Source: a virus. Taken from it: a DNA stretch of 45,624 bases. The stretch is from positions 1-45,624 of IMG/VR virus record IMGVR_UViG_3300011118_000010. One strand, 5' to 3'. This document shows, piece after piece, positions 30,196 to 37,729 of this stretch (positions within the stretch are counted from its first letter, which is position 1; each line of letters begins with the position of its first letter). The translations under genes and the position numbers were made by a program. Below the pieces are notes generated by a model. That model ran no database searches, had not been told where the DNA came from, and worked only from the letters and a program-made list of their open reading frames with translations.

Positions 30196-30222
30196 GCCCA
30201 TTTGCCCCCACCCTGAGAGCCT

Positions 30223-31689
30223 CTAGAACGGCAGGTCGTCCTTTGCCGTCTGCTCTCCCGTCTCGCCCTTCATGCGGGCCATGACCGCCGCCGCGAGATG
30301 CTCCGTGCAGTACGGCGGCATGTTGACCGCGACCGAGGCGTCGACCTCCTTCGACGTCACCTGCTTGGCGCAGGTCAGACAGAGAGGCGGTCCCGGCGGC
30401 TGACTCTCCCGTTCGAGTTCCTCTCTCGTCGGTCCCGACACGTCAACCTCATCGGTGTTCGGGTCCGGCGCGGCAGGCCCTTCTGCCGTCGGCGTCGGGT
30501 CCTTCCCGTCGTTCTCTAGTTCAAGCGGGATGGAGTACTGGGCGAGCGTGTCGACGTAGCGTCCCGTCGCGAGCCAGTTCAGGACCCGCTCCCACTTCTC
30601 GTCCAGCTCCTTCGACGCCGCCATCAGGTCACCGGGGCCCATGTCCGCGAACGAGAGCTTGACGGCTAGCGTGAGGGACGCGGCAAAAGCACGCTTCATG
30701 TTGACCGCGTCGCCGTCCGACACCACACCGCTCTGCTCCGCGACCGCCGCAAGCATCCGCCGCCACTTGCCGTGGAACGTGCGGAGCTGTGCGACCCGGA
30801 CCTCCTCGTCCGACTTCTCGGGGATGCGCGGCTTCTTCGGTGCCGTCGCCTCCATGCGCGTGCCGCCTCCGCCTCCTCCCTTCCACGGCGGGTCCACCGC
30901 GAGGACACGTCCGACTGCCGCCATCTCCTTGATGAACAGCTCGACGAACGCCATCGGCAGATGTTGTTTGTAGGCGTTCCGAATCGCGAGGCTCACCGCC
31001 GCTCTCCGGGCGAACTTATCGAAGATGACCTTGCCGTTGCGGAGGGTCTTGTAGGCCGGGACGTCAGCGTAGCCGGGGAGCCGCCTTCCGGTCTCCATGT
31101 CCTTGACGTACGCGGACGCGGACCACACAGACTGCGGAACGCCCTCCGGGTCCGGAACAGGTATCAGCTCGACCTTGTCACCCTCCACTTGGAGGAGTGT
31201 AGCGTGTTCCTCCTCGTACGACCGGACGAGCTGTTTGATGCCGTTGTAGTTCAGCTCGTAGTGGGCGACGCCGTCCTTGTCCGTCCACATCACGACGCAC
31301 TCGCGCATGATGGCAGAGCCGCTCATCTCCTGCGAGACGAGGACGATGTCCATGCCCTCGATGACCTCGAACATGTCCTTGCCCTCGACTGCGAGAACCT
31401 CGTCCTTTGCCGTAGCATCCTCCTCTCCCTGTGCGTTCTGGCCCTTCGGGTTCTTCTCGCCCAACTGCTTGACCAGACGCTTGCCGCACAACTGGCAGAG
31501 ACCATAGGCTCCGTATCGCTCCGCCGCCACCAACGAGTCCAGCTTCTTCGCGCCGAAGGGACCGCGCACGCGGTGTCCGCACAGCGGCTCGTCTCCGACG
31601 TAGTAGTGGACCTTGCCTTCCTTCGCGGGCTTGGTCGGGTCCGCCTTGTCCACGGACTCCGCCCACCCCTGCTCGACTACCTTGACCAT
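30223..31689 (-). CDS. Zinc-binding DNA-metabolism protein with SSB-like C-terminal tip
   Basis: A protein of 488 residues, ATG at 31689 behind GGAGGACACG. An N-terminal zinc motif (LCGHRV, then LCQLCGKR) is followed by HYELNYNGIKQLVRSYEEEH and KVIFDKFARRAAVSLAIRNA, which weakly recall RecT/Bet-type annealing proteins. A glycine run and two charged regions come next, then CLTC with CTEH as a second ribbon. The last residues are AKDDLPF, like the SSB tip that recruits host repair enzymes. It is the only sizeable candidate replication/recombination protein and borders the origin. Confidence 0.6.
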   Translation of the reverse strand: MVKVVEQGWAESVDKADPTKPAKEGKVHYYVGDEPLCGHRVRGPFGAKKLDSLVAAERYGAYGLCQLCGKRLVKQLGEKNPKGQNAQGEEDATAKDEVLAVEGKDMFEVIEGMDIVLVSQEMSGSAIMRECVVMWTDKDGVAHYELNYNGIKQLVRSYEEEHATLLQVEGDKVELIPVPDPEGVPQSVWSASAYVKDMETGRRLPGYADVPAYKTLRNGKVIFDKFARRAAVSLAIRNAYKQHLPMAFVELFIKEMAAVGRVLAVDPPWKGGGGGGTRMEATAPKKPRIPEKSDEEVRVAQLRTFHGKWRRMLAAVAEQSGVVSDGDAVNMKRAFAASLTLAVKLSFADMGPGDLMAASKELDEKWERVLNWLATGRYVDTLAQYSIPLELENDGKDPTPTAEGPAAPDPNTDEVDVSGPTREELERESQPPGPPLCLTCAKQVTSKEVDASVAVNMPPYCTEHLAAAVMARMKGETGEQTAKDDLPF

Positions 31690-31708
31690 CGTGTCCTCCT
31701 CGGCGTCG

Positions 31709-32131
31709 CTACGCCTTCTTCGCCAGAGCCCACAGGCGGCTCTGCGGGACGTGTGAGATGATGCCCTTCATCTTGGCACCCGACGCCGCCTGACCGACCG
31801 ACCCCGGGGTACACTTGATGCCGTCCCTCTGGAGCCGTCCGTAGATTCCCGGCGTGGTCATCGGGCCGTGCTTCTTGAGGACCCGCAGGATGTGACCGAC
31901 GAGGGTTTTCTTCCCGCCCCTCACGAGCAGGACCGTCTCGCCGTTCTTGCCGCTGACCTTCTTCCTCGTGGTGCGCGGACCGCCGCGCCCCTGCTTCTTC
32001 CGGAACGTGGGCGGCTTGCTACCTTCGAGAGCCTTGACGACCGCGTCTATCTCCGCCAACTCTCTGACGAGTTGGGCCTGCGCTTCTCGCGCACTCTTGA
32101 GGAGTGCCGACTTCGCCTCTGCGTACTTCAT
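31709..32131 (-). CDS. Coiled-coil winged-helix-like protein
   Basis: A protein of 140 residues behind GGAGGACAC. The N-terminal 40 residues are a coiled coil (SAREAQAQLVRELAEIDAVV). A lysine/arginine-rich linker (RKKQGRGGPRTTRKKV) leads to a C-terminal winged-helix-like unit (GHILRVLKKHGPMTTPGIYG, then GSVGQAASGAKMKG). Such proteins in phages and actinobacteria bind DNA as nucleoid or regulatory factors. Candidate early regulator. Confidence 0.65.
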   Translation of the reverse strand: MKYAEAKSALLKSAREAQAQLVRELAEIDAVVKALEGSKPPTFRKKQGRGGPRTTRKKVSGKNGETVLLVRGGKKTLVGHILRVLKKHGPMTTPGIYGRLQRDGIKCTPGSVGQAASGAKMKGIISHVPQSRLWALAKKA

Positions 32132-32140
32132 GTGTCCTCC

Positions 32141-32344
32141 CTACATTGGGACCTCTGTTCCGCTTCGCCTATTCCAATCCTTCACCGCCTCGTGGTCGTC
32201 CTGCTCTTTCCTCCGCTCCTCCGCTCTCTCGCGGATGACGTCAGGGTCCACGCCTTCGCCACCACACTCCGGGCACGCCACCTTCTCGCCGTGCTTGCCG
32301 AGCCGGTAGCCGAACCCCTTGCAGGTGAAGCATCGCAACGCCAT
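32141..32344 (-). CDS. DnaJ-type zinc finger protein
   Basis: A protein of 67 residues from the ATG at 32344 (GGAGGACAC leader). CFTCKGFGY and CPECGGEG are two CxxCxGxG-type knuckles as in the DnaJ cysteine-rich domain, followed by a charged helix (RERAEERRKEQDDHE). Small nucleic-acid- or protein-binding accessory. Confidence 0.7.
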   Translation of the reverse strand: MALRCFTCKGFGYRLGKHGEKVACPECGGEGVDPDVIRERAEERRKEQDDHEAVKDWNRRSGTEVPM

Positions 32345-32355
32345 GTGTCCTCCTC

Positions 32356-32574
32356 TCACGGCTTCCGCGCCCATGCGGGTAGCGAGTCGCACGCCGCGTT
32401 GCCCTGCATCCGTGCCCTCGCATCCGCGTCCATGACGAGCGGCCTCGCGTCCTCGATGGCGAACAGCACCATGCCCGTCAGGATGAACAGCACCGCCAGC
32501 CAGAGCGAGATGCGAGCGGGGACATTCACCGCCCTCGCGCCCCAACCGTGTGTCCTGCGTCTGTTCTCGTACAT
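32356..32574 (-). CDS. Single-TM protein
   Basis: A protein of 72 residues, ATG at 32574 overlapping the preceding stop, with AAGGAGG four bases upstream. A basic N-terminus (YENRRRTHGWG) precedes one helix, ISLWLAVLFILTGMVLFAI, and a short outside tail with a single cysteine. Unknown. Confidence 0.6.
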   Translation of the reverse strand: MYENRRRTHGWGARAVNVPARISLWLAVLFILTGMVLFAIEDARPLVMDADARARMQGNAACDSLPAWARKP

Positions 32575-32768
32575 CACGCCTCCTTCGGCTCGAACTTCTC
32601 ACAGGCCGTCGTGTCCGGGCCCGCGTAGAAGCTAGAGCTGGTCTCGTGCCATATCAGCTCGCACCTGACCGTGCCCGCGTTGCCCTCGACCATCGGGGGC
32701 AACTTCGGCCCCGCGTGCCGACAGGCCCAACACCGCTTCCTCGGGTCGCGGTTGATGAAGTAGCTCAT
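32574..32768 (-). CDS. Small cysteine-rich protein
   Basis: A protein of 64 residues from the ATG at 32768 behind GGAGGACAC. CWACRHAG, then VRCELIWHE and TACEKF give four cysteines spaced for one metal site. This layout (CxxC...C...C) is common in small phage zinc proteins. Unknown role. Confidence 0.65.
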   Translation of the reverse strand: MSYFINRDPRKRCWACRHAGPKLPPMVEGNAGTVRCELIWHETSSSFYAGPDTTACEKFEPKEA

Positions 32769-33193
32769 GTGTCCTCCCTCCTCTTGAGCCACGCGAGGAA
32801 CTTCTCGTCCTCGCGCCACTCCTCGTTCGGTATCTCCATCGGTCCGCCCGGACCCCACAGGTCGACGAACTCGCGCCAGTGACTCACCGCGTGTCCCTTC
32901 GCTTGCATACACGATGCGGTGAGCGACGGGTCCGACAGTACGACCTCCAGCTTCCACTCATGCGGGAGCCGCAGGATTCCTTTGAGCCGTTGCGTGAGGC
33001 CCGGGTCCTCGATGAGCCGTGCCCGGATTCCCCACCGAGGATGGTCGACCAGATGCGCCCGCAGGACCGGGCCCGAGAGGAAGCCGGGGTATTCGGCATG
33101 GTCCTTCGCGTCGCGGTCCGTCGTCATCGTCTCGATGACGTATCCACGGTAGTCCGCCCACCGTGGGCCCTTCCACTTCTTGGGTCGCTTCAC
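32765..33193 (-). CDS. Hypothetical early protein
   Basis: A protein of 142 residues with overlapping stops and starts on both sides, so part of a tight operon. It has a basic N-terminus (KRPKKWKGPRWADYRGY), then PHEWKLEVVLSDPSLTASCM and a C-terminal helix rich in charge. Soluble; no family recognised. Confidence 0.65.
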   Translation of the reverse strand: MKRPKKWKGPRWADYRGYVIETMTTDRDAKDHAEYPGFLSGPVLRAHLVDHPRWGIRARLIEDPGLTQRLKGILRLPHEWKLEVVLSDPSLTASCMQAKGHAVSHWREFVDLWGPGGPMEIPNEEWREDEKFLAWLKRREDT

Positions 33194-33423
33194 TCGTCCT
33201 CCTTCCGGGAGAGCAGGCCCGCGAAGTTCTCCAGCGAGGGCAGGTTCTTGACGCCAACCCTCATGTAGAGCGACGTCGCCCTCCGCACGACCTCACTCAT
33301 GTTCCCTTCCGTCGCTTCCTCGCGCTGTCCGACCTGCGCGGCGAACTTCTCGACTTCACGCTTCCACTTCTTGGAGCAGAGGATACGGATGCTCGTCTCC
33401 GTCCCCTTGTTCGGTCGCTTCAT
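33190..33423 (-). CDS. Ribbon-helix-helix-like DNA-binding protein
   Basis: A protein of 77 residues from the ATG at 33423 with GGAGG upstream; the long reading adds noise. TETSIRILCSKKWKREVEKF forms the strand and first helix, and GNMSEVVRRATSLYMRVG the second helix of an RHH/CopG-type fold. The promoter at 33470-33498 lies 47 bases upstream, so it may be autoregulatory. The best regulator candidate of the early block. Confidence 0.65.
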   Translation of the reverse strand: MKRPNKGTETSIRILCSKKWKREVEKFAAQVGQREEATEGNMSEVVRRATSLYMRVGVKNLPSLENFAGLLSRKEDE

Positions 33424-33469
33424 GCCTATCCTCCTCGTAAGAGCGCAGGACGATTTCCCGCGTGACCCG

Positions 33470-33498
33470 ATGCTACTGCGATTGCCACTCGCTGTCAA
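33470..33498 (-). promoter_or_regulatory. Sigma70-type promoter of the RHH gene
   Basis: Minus strand: TTGACA at 33498-33493, a 17-base spacer, TAGCAT at 33475-33470; start expected near 33463. It overlaps the stop of the upstream gene. The -35 is perfect and the -10 matches four of six. Confidence 0.6.
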
Positions 33499-33848
33499 CC
33501 CCTTTTCGTGTCGTGCAGGGGGTAGAGCTGGTTCGTCGTGACCGCGACCCTCTGCCCCGAATCTAGCATGACGACAACGTCCTGCGGACCGCCGAGGACC
33601 TCGCTGTGCGTGGGGTCCTCAACTCGCCCGGGCTCGCGGTGACCGGGGACGTAGACCCGCTGTCCCCACCAGTACGCCGTGACCCTGTCACTCGCGCCGT
33701 CGTCGAGCATGAGGTCTTTGCACTTGACCGCGCAGAGCGTCCCGCTGTCCGACCTCTGGACGATGGCGAACTCGCCCTTGATAGACTGCACCGTCCCGCC
33801 GAGCTTGTGGTCCTTGCTTCGGACCGCGTCTCCGATTCCGACTCCCAT
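33495..33848 (-). CDS. Hypothetical beta-rich protein
   Basis: A protein of 117 residues from the ATG at 33848 (GGAGGACACG leader). Strand-rich with KOW/SH3-like repeats: DAVRSKDHKLGGTVQSIKGE, then GQRVYVPGHREPGRV. A small RNA- or protein-binding barrel is plausible. Not assigned to a family. Confidence 0.65.
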   Translation of the reverse strand: MGVGIGDAVRSKDHKLGGTVQSIKGEFAIVQRSDSGTLCAVKCKDLMLDDGASDRVTAYWWGQRVYVPGHREPGRVEDPTHSEVLGGPQDVVVMLDSGQRVAVTTNQLYPLHDTKRG

Positions 33849-33865
33849 CGTGTCCTCCTTCCCGA

Positions 33866-34054
33866 CTACGTCACAGACGCGCCGTCGAACCACTCTGCCA
33901 ATACCTTCCGCATGTACTCGTGGAACTCCTCCGGCTCGCCACCGGGGTCGCCGCTCTGGACAATGACTGTCACGGTCTCGTCGTACGACCGGATGCCCGC
34001 CGCCCGTTCACCCGGATGGACGATGAAGTATGAATAGACCTCTGCCTCTGCCAT
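33866..34054 (-). CDS. Small hypothetical protein
   Basis: A protein of 62 residues with AAAGGAGAAG before the ATG. Sequence YSYFIVHPGERAAGIRSYDE and GEPEEFHEYMRKVLAEWFDG; alpha/beta, acidic. Unknown. Confidence 0.6.
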   Translation of the reverse strand: MAEAEVYSYFIVHPGERAAGIRSYDETVTVIVQSGDPGGEPEEFHEYMRKVLAEWFDGASVT

Positions 34055-34066
34055 AGCCTTCTCCTT

Positions 34067-34354
34067 TCAGTACGCGTAGCCGCCTTCGATGGCGTCCGCG
34101 CACCTGTCGCAGTTCCATCCGAGATAGACCCGGACCATCTTCCCGGTCTCCGGGTCCTTCACGACCTCGGTCTTGCTCGTGCGGAGGCGCGACTTCCAGA
34201 CCGCACCGCCGACCTCGACGATGCGTCCGCACATCCCGCATTGAATGAACGCCTCGAAGCTCCCGCCCTCCATGTACCAGTCCTGCTCGTCGGGGCTCAT
34301 CTGGTCGAACTCCTCCGCCGTCATCCAGTCTCCACCGCTTCGTCCTCTACTCAT
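34067..34354 (-). CDS. Zinc-ribbon protein
   Basis: A protein of 95 residues. CGMCG (39-43) and CDRC (82-85) form a ribbon separated by a basic hairpin (KSRLRTSKTEVVKDPETGK). The N-terminus is acidic (EEFDQMSPDEQDWYMEGG). Overlaps the upstream gene by 8 bases. Unknown role. Confidence 0.65.
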   Translation of the reverse strand: MSRGRSGGDWMTAEEFDQMSPDEQDWYMEGGSFEAFIQCGMCGRIVEVGGAVWKSRLRTSKTEVVKDPETGKMVRVYLGWNCDRCADAIEGGYAY

Positions 34355-34697
34355 CGTCCTCTCCCTTCGTCGACGCCTCCTCGATGGCCTTCTTCCCGGC
34401 GTCGTACTCGGCCTGCCGCTTCTTCCTGTCCTTCCGCCACTTCCGAGCGATGGCGGCTCGGAGCTTGTCGCCCCAGTAGTCGCTACCGCGCCACGAGTTC
34501 CCGCGTGCGAACTCGATGTCGCCGTCTGCCAGCATGTCTACGTCGAGGACCGCCACACACCCCGGCTCGTCGAACACAATGCCGACGAACCGATGGCCCT
34601 TGCTGTCCTCGTCCACGTCATCCTTGAACAGCACGATGGAGAAGCCCGCTCCGCTGACGCCGTTCCTGTGGTATGCGATTTTCTCCGTCCGAAACAT
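34347..34697 (-). CDS. Hypothetical early protein
   Basis: A protein of 116 residues. The beta-rich first half (GFSIVLFKDDVDEDSKGHRF, then GCVAVLDVDMLADGDIEFAR) is followed by a basic helix (KLRAAIARKWRKDRKKRQAE). Unknown. Confidence 0.65.
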   Translation of the reverse strand: MFRTEKIAYHRNGVSGAGFSIVLFKDDVDEDSKGHRFVGIVFDEPGCVAVLDVDMLADGDIEFARGNSWRGSDYWGDKLRAAIARKWRKDRKKRQAEYDAGKKAIEEASTKGEDDE

Positions 34698-34700
34698 GGT

Positions 34701-34979
34701 CTACTCCTCCTCCTCGTCGTCGACGAGGTCTGCGAGCCTGTCGACCAGAGCGGCTCGGTCCGCCTGCGGCATCCCGTTCGTGAACTCACCGAGGGCGTTC
34801 AACAGGCGCATCCACTTGCCGCGCTCTAGGTCCTCGATGAAGCAGACCAGCTCGTGGAACTCAAGGTCGTGTGCCGCCCTCTGCACGCCGACGTTGTCTA
34901 TCATGTTGAAGCGGCCCTGCATCCTCACCATCTCCAACTGCTCCAGTACCTCTACCGGGACCTCCAGCTTCTCTTTCAC
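34701..34979 (-). CDS. DUF5049-like protein
   Basis: A protein of 92 residues. The GTG at 34979 overlaps the previous stop (GTGA) with GGAGG upstream; the longer frame adds noise. VLEQLEMVRMQGRFNMIDNV, then AAHDLEFHELVCFIED matches the DUF5049 layout seen in many phages (IR-x-G-x-xNMFD-x-x-x-V). The function of that family is not established. Confidence 0.7.
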   Translation of the reverse strand: MKEKLEVPVEVLEQLEMVRMQGRFNMIDNVGVQRAAHDLEFHELVCFIEDLERGKWMRLLNALGEFTNGMPQADRAALVDRLADLVDDEEEE

Positions 34980-35212
34980 AGGTCCTCCTCCTCCTCGATG
35001 AACTCCGTCACCGACACTGGCTCCGCGAGGACCGTCAGCCGCTCGCGAAGCAGGTATCGGAAGTGTCCTCCTCCGACCGTCACTTCGTACGTCTCCTCCG
35101 TTCCGTTCCGCCGCCACTTCGCGGGGAGCAGTCGGAGGACCGTGCCAGTGAGCCGCCGACCGCTCAGTTCATCCTTGTACTCGACGAACGTCCCGCGCTC
35201 CAGCTCGTGCAT
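34976..35212 (-). CDS. Small hypothetical protein
   Basis: A protein of 78 residues, ATG at 35212 behind GGAGGTCAC. A small beta barrel pattern (GTFVEYKDELSGRRLTGTVL, then VTVGGGHFRYLLRERLTV) and an acidic tail (FIEEEEDL). Unknown. Confidence 0.62.
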   Translation of the reverse strand: MHELERGTFVEYKDELSGRRLTGTVLRLLPAKWRRNGTEETYEVTVGGGHFRYLLRERLTVLAEPVSVTEFIEEEEDL

Positions 35213-35227
35213 GTGACCTCCTTCCCG

Positions 35228-35554
35228 CTAGACGTCGATGGCGTCCAGCACGAACCGCCGGAGTTCGTCGAGGCCGACACGCGCCTTGCGGATAGCCTCG
35301 ACGCACTCCTCGTGGTCTTGGTTCTCGGTCAGGTGACCCCACAGCTCGCCGCTCGACTCGAAGCAGTCGGGCTCCGTCTCGCACCCGACCTCGCCGCTGA
35401 CCTTCTCTAGGTCGGGGAACGTGACCGTGAGCAGGTGGTAGAGTGTTGTCTCCGCCTCCTCCAGCGTCGTGATGGCGTCGCTGTAGATGGTCTCCCGCTT
35501 CTCCTTCTCCTCCGCTATCTCACGGAGTGCCTGTGCCCTCTGTGCGCTGTCCAT
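35228..35554 (-). CDS. Hypothetical helical protein
   Basis: A protein of 108 residues with a long N-terminal coiled coil (REIAEEKEKRETIYSDAITT) and two central cysteines. Acidic overall. Unknown. Confidence 0.62.
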   Translation of the reverse strand: MDSAQRAQALREIAEEKEKRETIYSDAITTLEEAETTLYHLLTVTFPDLEKVSGEVGCETEPDCFESSGELWGHLTENQDHEECVEAIRKARVGLDELRRFVLDAIDV

Positions 35555-35563
35555 CGTCTCCCC

Positions 35564-36082
35564 CTACTCGTAGTGCGGACGATACTTCGTCCGGCTCATG
35601 TGCCTCGCCCACTCGGGCCATACCGCGAGCTTCACACCGCCTGCCATCGAGCTGATGTCGCCCCACTCCTTGTCCGCGTGCTTCTCTCTCAGCCGAGTGA
35701 TGAGCGACTGCACCCGATTCGACTGCCGCGTCACGGGCCAGAACGTCGGGACGGTGTCGACGGGTTGCCAGTTGTCCCACCACCAGCCTCCCTCCTCCGG
35801 CCCGCCCCACTCGCGGGTGATGTCGTAGGCCGTCACCCACAGGCAGAAGTTGTATCGGTCAAGACCCTGCCACCATTCGGAGAGTTTGGAGGCCGCACGG
35901 AGCATGGTCCGTGGCGTCCGTAGACGCCCGTGGTGGCACGAACACCCCGAGGTTGGGGGTGTGTGTAGGCCCCGGATGCGTCCGGTCATACAGAGGCCGT
36001 AGAACCGGAGCCGTCGGTTGTGCCACCAGACGCGAACCCTGTACTGGCGGCACGTCGCGCACCGTCTAGTGAGCCTACGCAT
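35564..36082 (-). CDS. Zinc-binding hypothetical protein
   Basis: A protein of 172 residues using the ATG at 36082 with GAGGGGG upstream. It has an N-terminal cluster of cysteines (CATC, then CMTG and CSCHHG). The C-terminal domain contains WGGPEEGGWWWDNWQPVDT, a tryptophan/glycine-rich motif seen in several phage proteins, and VQSLITRLREKHAD. Role unknown. Confidence 0.62.
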   Translation of the reverse strand: MRRLTRRCATCRQYRVRVWWHNRRLRFYGLCMTGRIRGLHTPPTSGCSCHHGRLRTPRTMLRAASKLSEWWQGLDRYNFCLWVTAYDITREWGGPEEGGWWWDNWQPVDTVPTFWPVTRQSNRVQSLITRLREKHADKEWGDISSMAGGVKLAVWPEWARHMSRTKYRPHYE

Positions 36083-36359
36083 CGGGGGCCCCCTCTCGCC
36101 GTGCAAGCTCGCACTCGAAGCACTCTACGAACTGGCTGACCGGAGCCTCGAACGCGGCCATAGCCTCCCTCTCGAAATCTAGCTCCGCCATCTCCGCTGT
36201 CGGACCCGGGCACCCGAGATAGAAGCGCACAGTCGCGGGGCTCACGTACCCGTCACGCTTGAGCATCGCCAACGCGTTCCTGACATGGCTTGTTTCCATG
36301 TCGGTGACGGCAATCCGAGTACCGTCCCGCATGACCCACTTCGGGATTCCCCTACACAT
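36075..36359 (-). CDS. Hypothetical early protein
   Basis: A protein of 94 residues. The segment TSHVRNALAMLKRDGYVSPA could be a helix-turn-helix; later MAELDFEREAMAAFE and a CFEC pair. It overlaps genes on both sides, so it is embedded in the operon. Unknown. Confidence 0.6.
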   Translation of the reverse strand: MCRGIPKWVMRDGTRIAVTDMETSHVRNALAMLKRDGYVSPATVRFYLGCPGPTAEMAELDFEREAMAAFEAPVSQFVECFECELARREGAPDA

Positions 36360-37311
36360 CGCTCACTCCCTCCATCCGCTTCTGGACCCTGTCGGCCATC
36401 CATGCCGCCGCCGTGAGGATGCGCTCGGCGTGAGCTTCGAGCTTCTCCGGGGTCGCACCCCAACCGCCGAGGTACTCGCCCGCACCGTGGACCGTGAGCC
36501 CGAGCATCTCGCAGGCGACCCACGCGACCGCCTCTGCCTCTAGCTCACACTCGTCTCGCGCCATCTTCGACCCGACGTGCTTCAGCCGGACGTGCGCCAG
36601 CTCATGCGTCAGCGTCAGCGCGGACCGCCCGTGTCCGTTTGGACCATTCAGGTTGAGGATGGTGACCTTCCCGTTCCCGTTCCCCTTCGACGCCGACCCG
36701 CCTGCGAACGACGCCCTCTCTTGCAGGTCAACCTCGATACCTGCTTCCTTCGCGACCTCGACCAGCTCGTCGAATACCGCGTCGGCCCTCTCGCCCTCGG
36801 TGTAGGCGGGTGCCTCCAGCACGAACGGCTCGTCGCCCTGCGTCTGCGAGACGTCGAACGTGTAGACCAGCTTGAAGCCGATGAGCTTGGACACCTTCTC
36901 GCCCGTGTCCTCGTCCTCGACGACAATCCTGTTCGGAGCGCAGATGGGGATGCCCACGCACCCTGCCGCGACCGGACGCTTGTGCTTGTTCCGCCAGTCC
37001 GTGAAGCCCGCCGCGAGCGTGCCGTGGTCCGCAGTCGGAATGAGGACGTACTTGTCGCTCCTGTCGAGGAGCCACGCCTTCTCGGTCTGCGGCTGGTCAT
37101 CGCGCCACGCCGGGACTTTCGTCAGCGGAGCCGAGAACCAGATGATGAGCGAGTTCAGGAACGAGTAGTGGTGGAAGCCGTGCGACCACTTCTCCGCGAA
37201 CTCTGCGAGCCGTCGCCTGTCTGTGATGACCCCGAGCGCGACCTTCTTGAGAAGCTCCTTCCCCGATGGAGCCTCCGCCTTGTGCGGGTCTGTCTTGAAC
37301 GTCCTACGCAT
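36352..37311 (-). CDS. ArdC-like antirestriction protein with zincin motif
   Basis: A protein of 319 residues. The N-terminal region FHHYSFLNSLIIWFSAP, then TKVPAWRDD and the lysine/arginine-rich strand VAAGCVGIPICAPNRIV correspond to the ArdC ssDNA-binding domain. The C-terminal half has the metallopeptidase site THELAHVRLKH (HELAH 236-240) and a downstream ELEAEAVAWVACEMLGL acidic ligand. ArdC proteins protect incoming DNA from restriction, which fits expression from the first early transcript. ImmA/IrrE-type peptidases share the zincin. Confidence 0.83.
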   Translation of the reverse strand: MRRTFKTDPHKAEAPSGKELLKKVALGVITDRRRLAEFAEKWSHGFHHYSFLNSLIIWFSAPLTKVPAWRDDQPQTEKAWLLDRSDKYVLIPTADHGTLAAGFTDWRNKHKRPVAAGCVGIPICAPNRIVVEDEDTGEKVSKLIGFKLVYTFDVSQTQGDEPFVLEAPAYTEGERADAVFDELVEVAKEAGIEVDLQERASFAGGSASKGNGNGKVTILNLNGPNGHGRSALTLTHELAHVRLKHVGSKMARDECELEAEAVAWVACEMLGLTVHGAGEYLGGWGATPEKLEAHAERILTAAAWMADRVQKRMEGVSDV

Positions 37312-37606
37312 CGTGTCCCCCCTCCTTCAGTCTCGCCCGGAGAGTTCCCATCAGTGCGTCTCTCGTCTCCCGGCTTCTCTGCTTCAACCATTCGTTCCGC
37401 CTCGCCCGTGCCTCGTCGATGGACTCAGCGACGCACGAAAACAGTTCACCCTCCGTGGTGCGGTAGTCGTACTGCACGCGCATGACCATCTTGAGCCCAC
37501 TTTTGACGTCACCGTCTGCCACCCGGCCATGAGCCTGTGCGCTCCACTCCTCCCACATCTCCTCACCTGCGGGGCAGGTGCTACACCCCTGAACGTCCGA
37601 CTTCAT
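37304..37606 (-). CDS. Hypothetical protein with CxxC motif
   Basis: A protein of 100 residues from the ATG at 37606, overlapping the preceding stop (ATGA). CSTC at residues 8-11, then GEEMWEEWSAQAHGRVADG and a basic C-terminal helix (ARARRNEWLKQRSRETRDAL). Unknown. Confidence 0.6.
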   Translation of the reverse strand: MKSDVQGCSTCPAGEEMWEEWSAQAHGRVADGDVKSGLKMVMRVQYDYRTTEGELFSCVAESIDEARARRNEWLKQRSRETRDALMGTLRARLKEGGHDA

Positions 37607-37716
37607 CGTCGCCCTCCCTTCGCGTAGTACCACCGCCAGTAGAACCACGGTCGCACCGTCGCCCACCAAAACCTCCCGGGCCTCGTCCCCCTTGACCACC
37701 GGCTGAACTTCCCCAT
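37603..37716 (-). CDS. Tryptophan/arginine-rich mini-protein
   Basis: A protein of 37 residues, ATG at 37716 behind GGGGGACACG. MGKFSRWSRGTRPGRFWWA, then RPWFYWRWYYAKGG: strongly cationic and aromatic, which resembles membrane-active peptides. Coupled by ATGA. The product is likely but its role is unknown. Confidence 0.5.
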   Translation of the reverse strand: MGKFSRWSRGTRPGRFWWATVRPWFYWRWYYAKGGRR

Positions 37717-37729
37717 CGTGTCCCCCTTC

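Larger units (their letters stand above)
29820..30222. other. Putative origin of replication (DnaA boxes plus DnaA-trio)
   Basis: A 403-base gap without genes. DnaA-box matches: TTATCCACA 30002-30010 (perfect), TTATGCACA on the minus strand 29877-29885, TTATCAACA 29905-29913, TTGTCCACA at 29935-29943 and 29945-29953, ATATCCACA 30010-30018, and one- or two-mismatch copies at 29833, 29844 and 29856. After the last box come GGCC and five CTA triplets at 30023-30037, i.e. 3'-GAT repeats on the other strand. TATGTACT then occurs twice. This order (box, GC spacer, DnaA-trio) is the bacterial basal unwinding system. Confidence 0.8.

Noticed and set aside
29820-30222. CRISPR-like or iteron array in the origin region
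   Set aside because: Repeats are 9-bp DnaA boxes in both orientations with irregular spacing, not regular direct repeats with spacers.
33190-33423. RHH-like protein as a lysogeny repressor
   Set aside because: No integrase, excisionase, attachment site or divergent promoter is present, so it is kept only as a possible early regulator.
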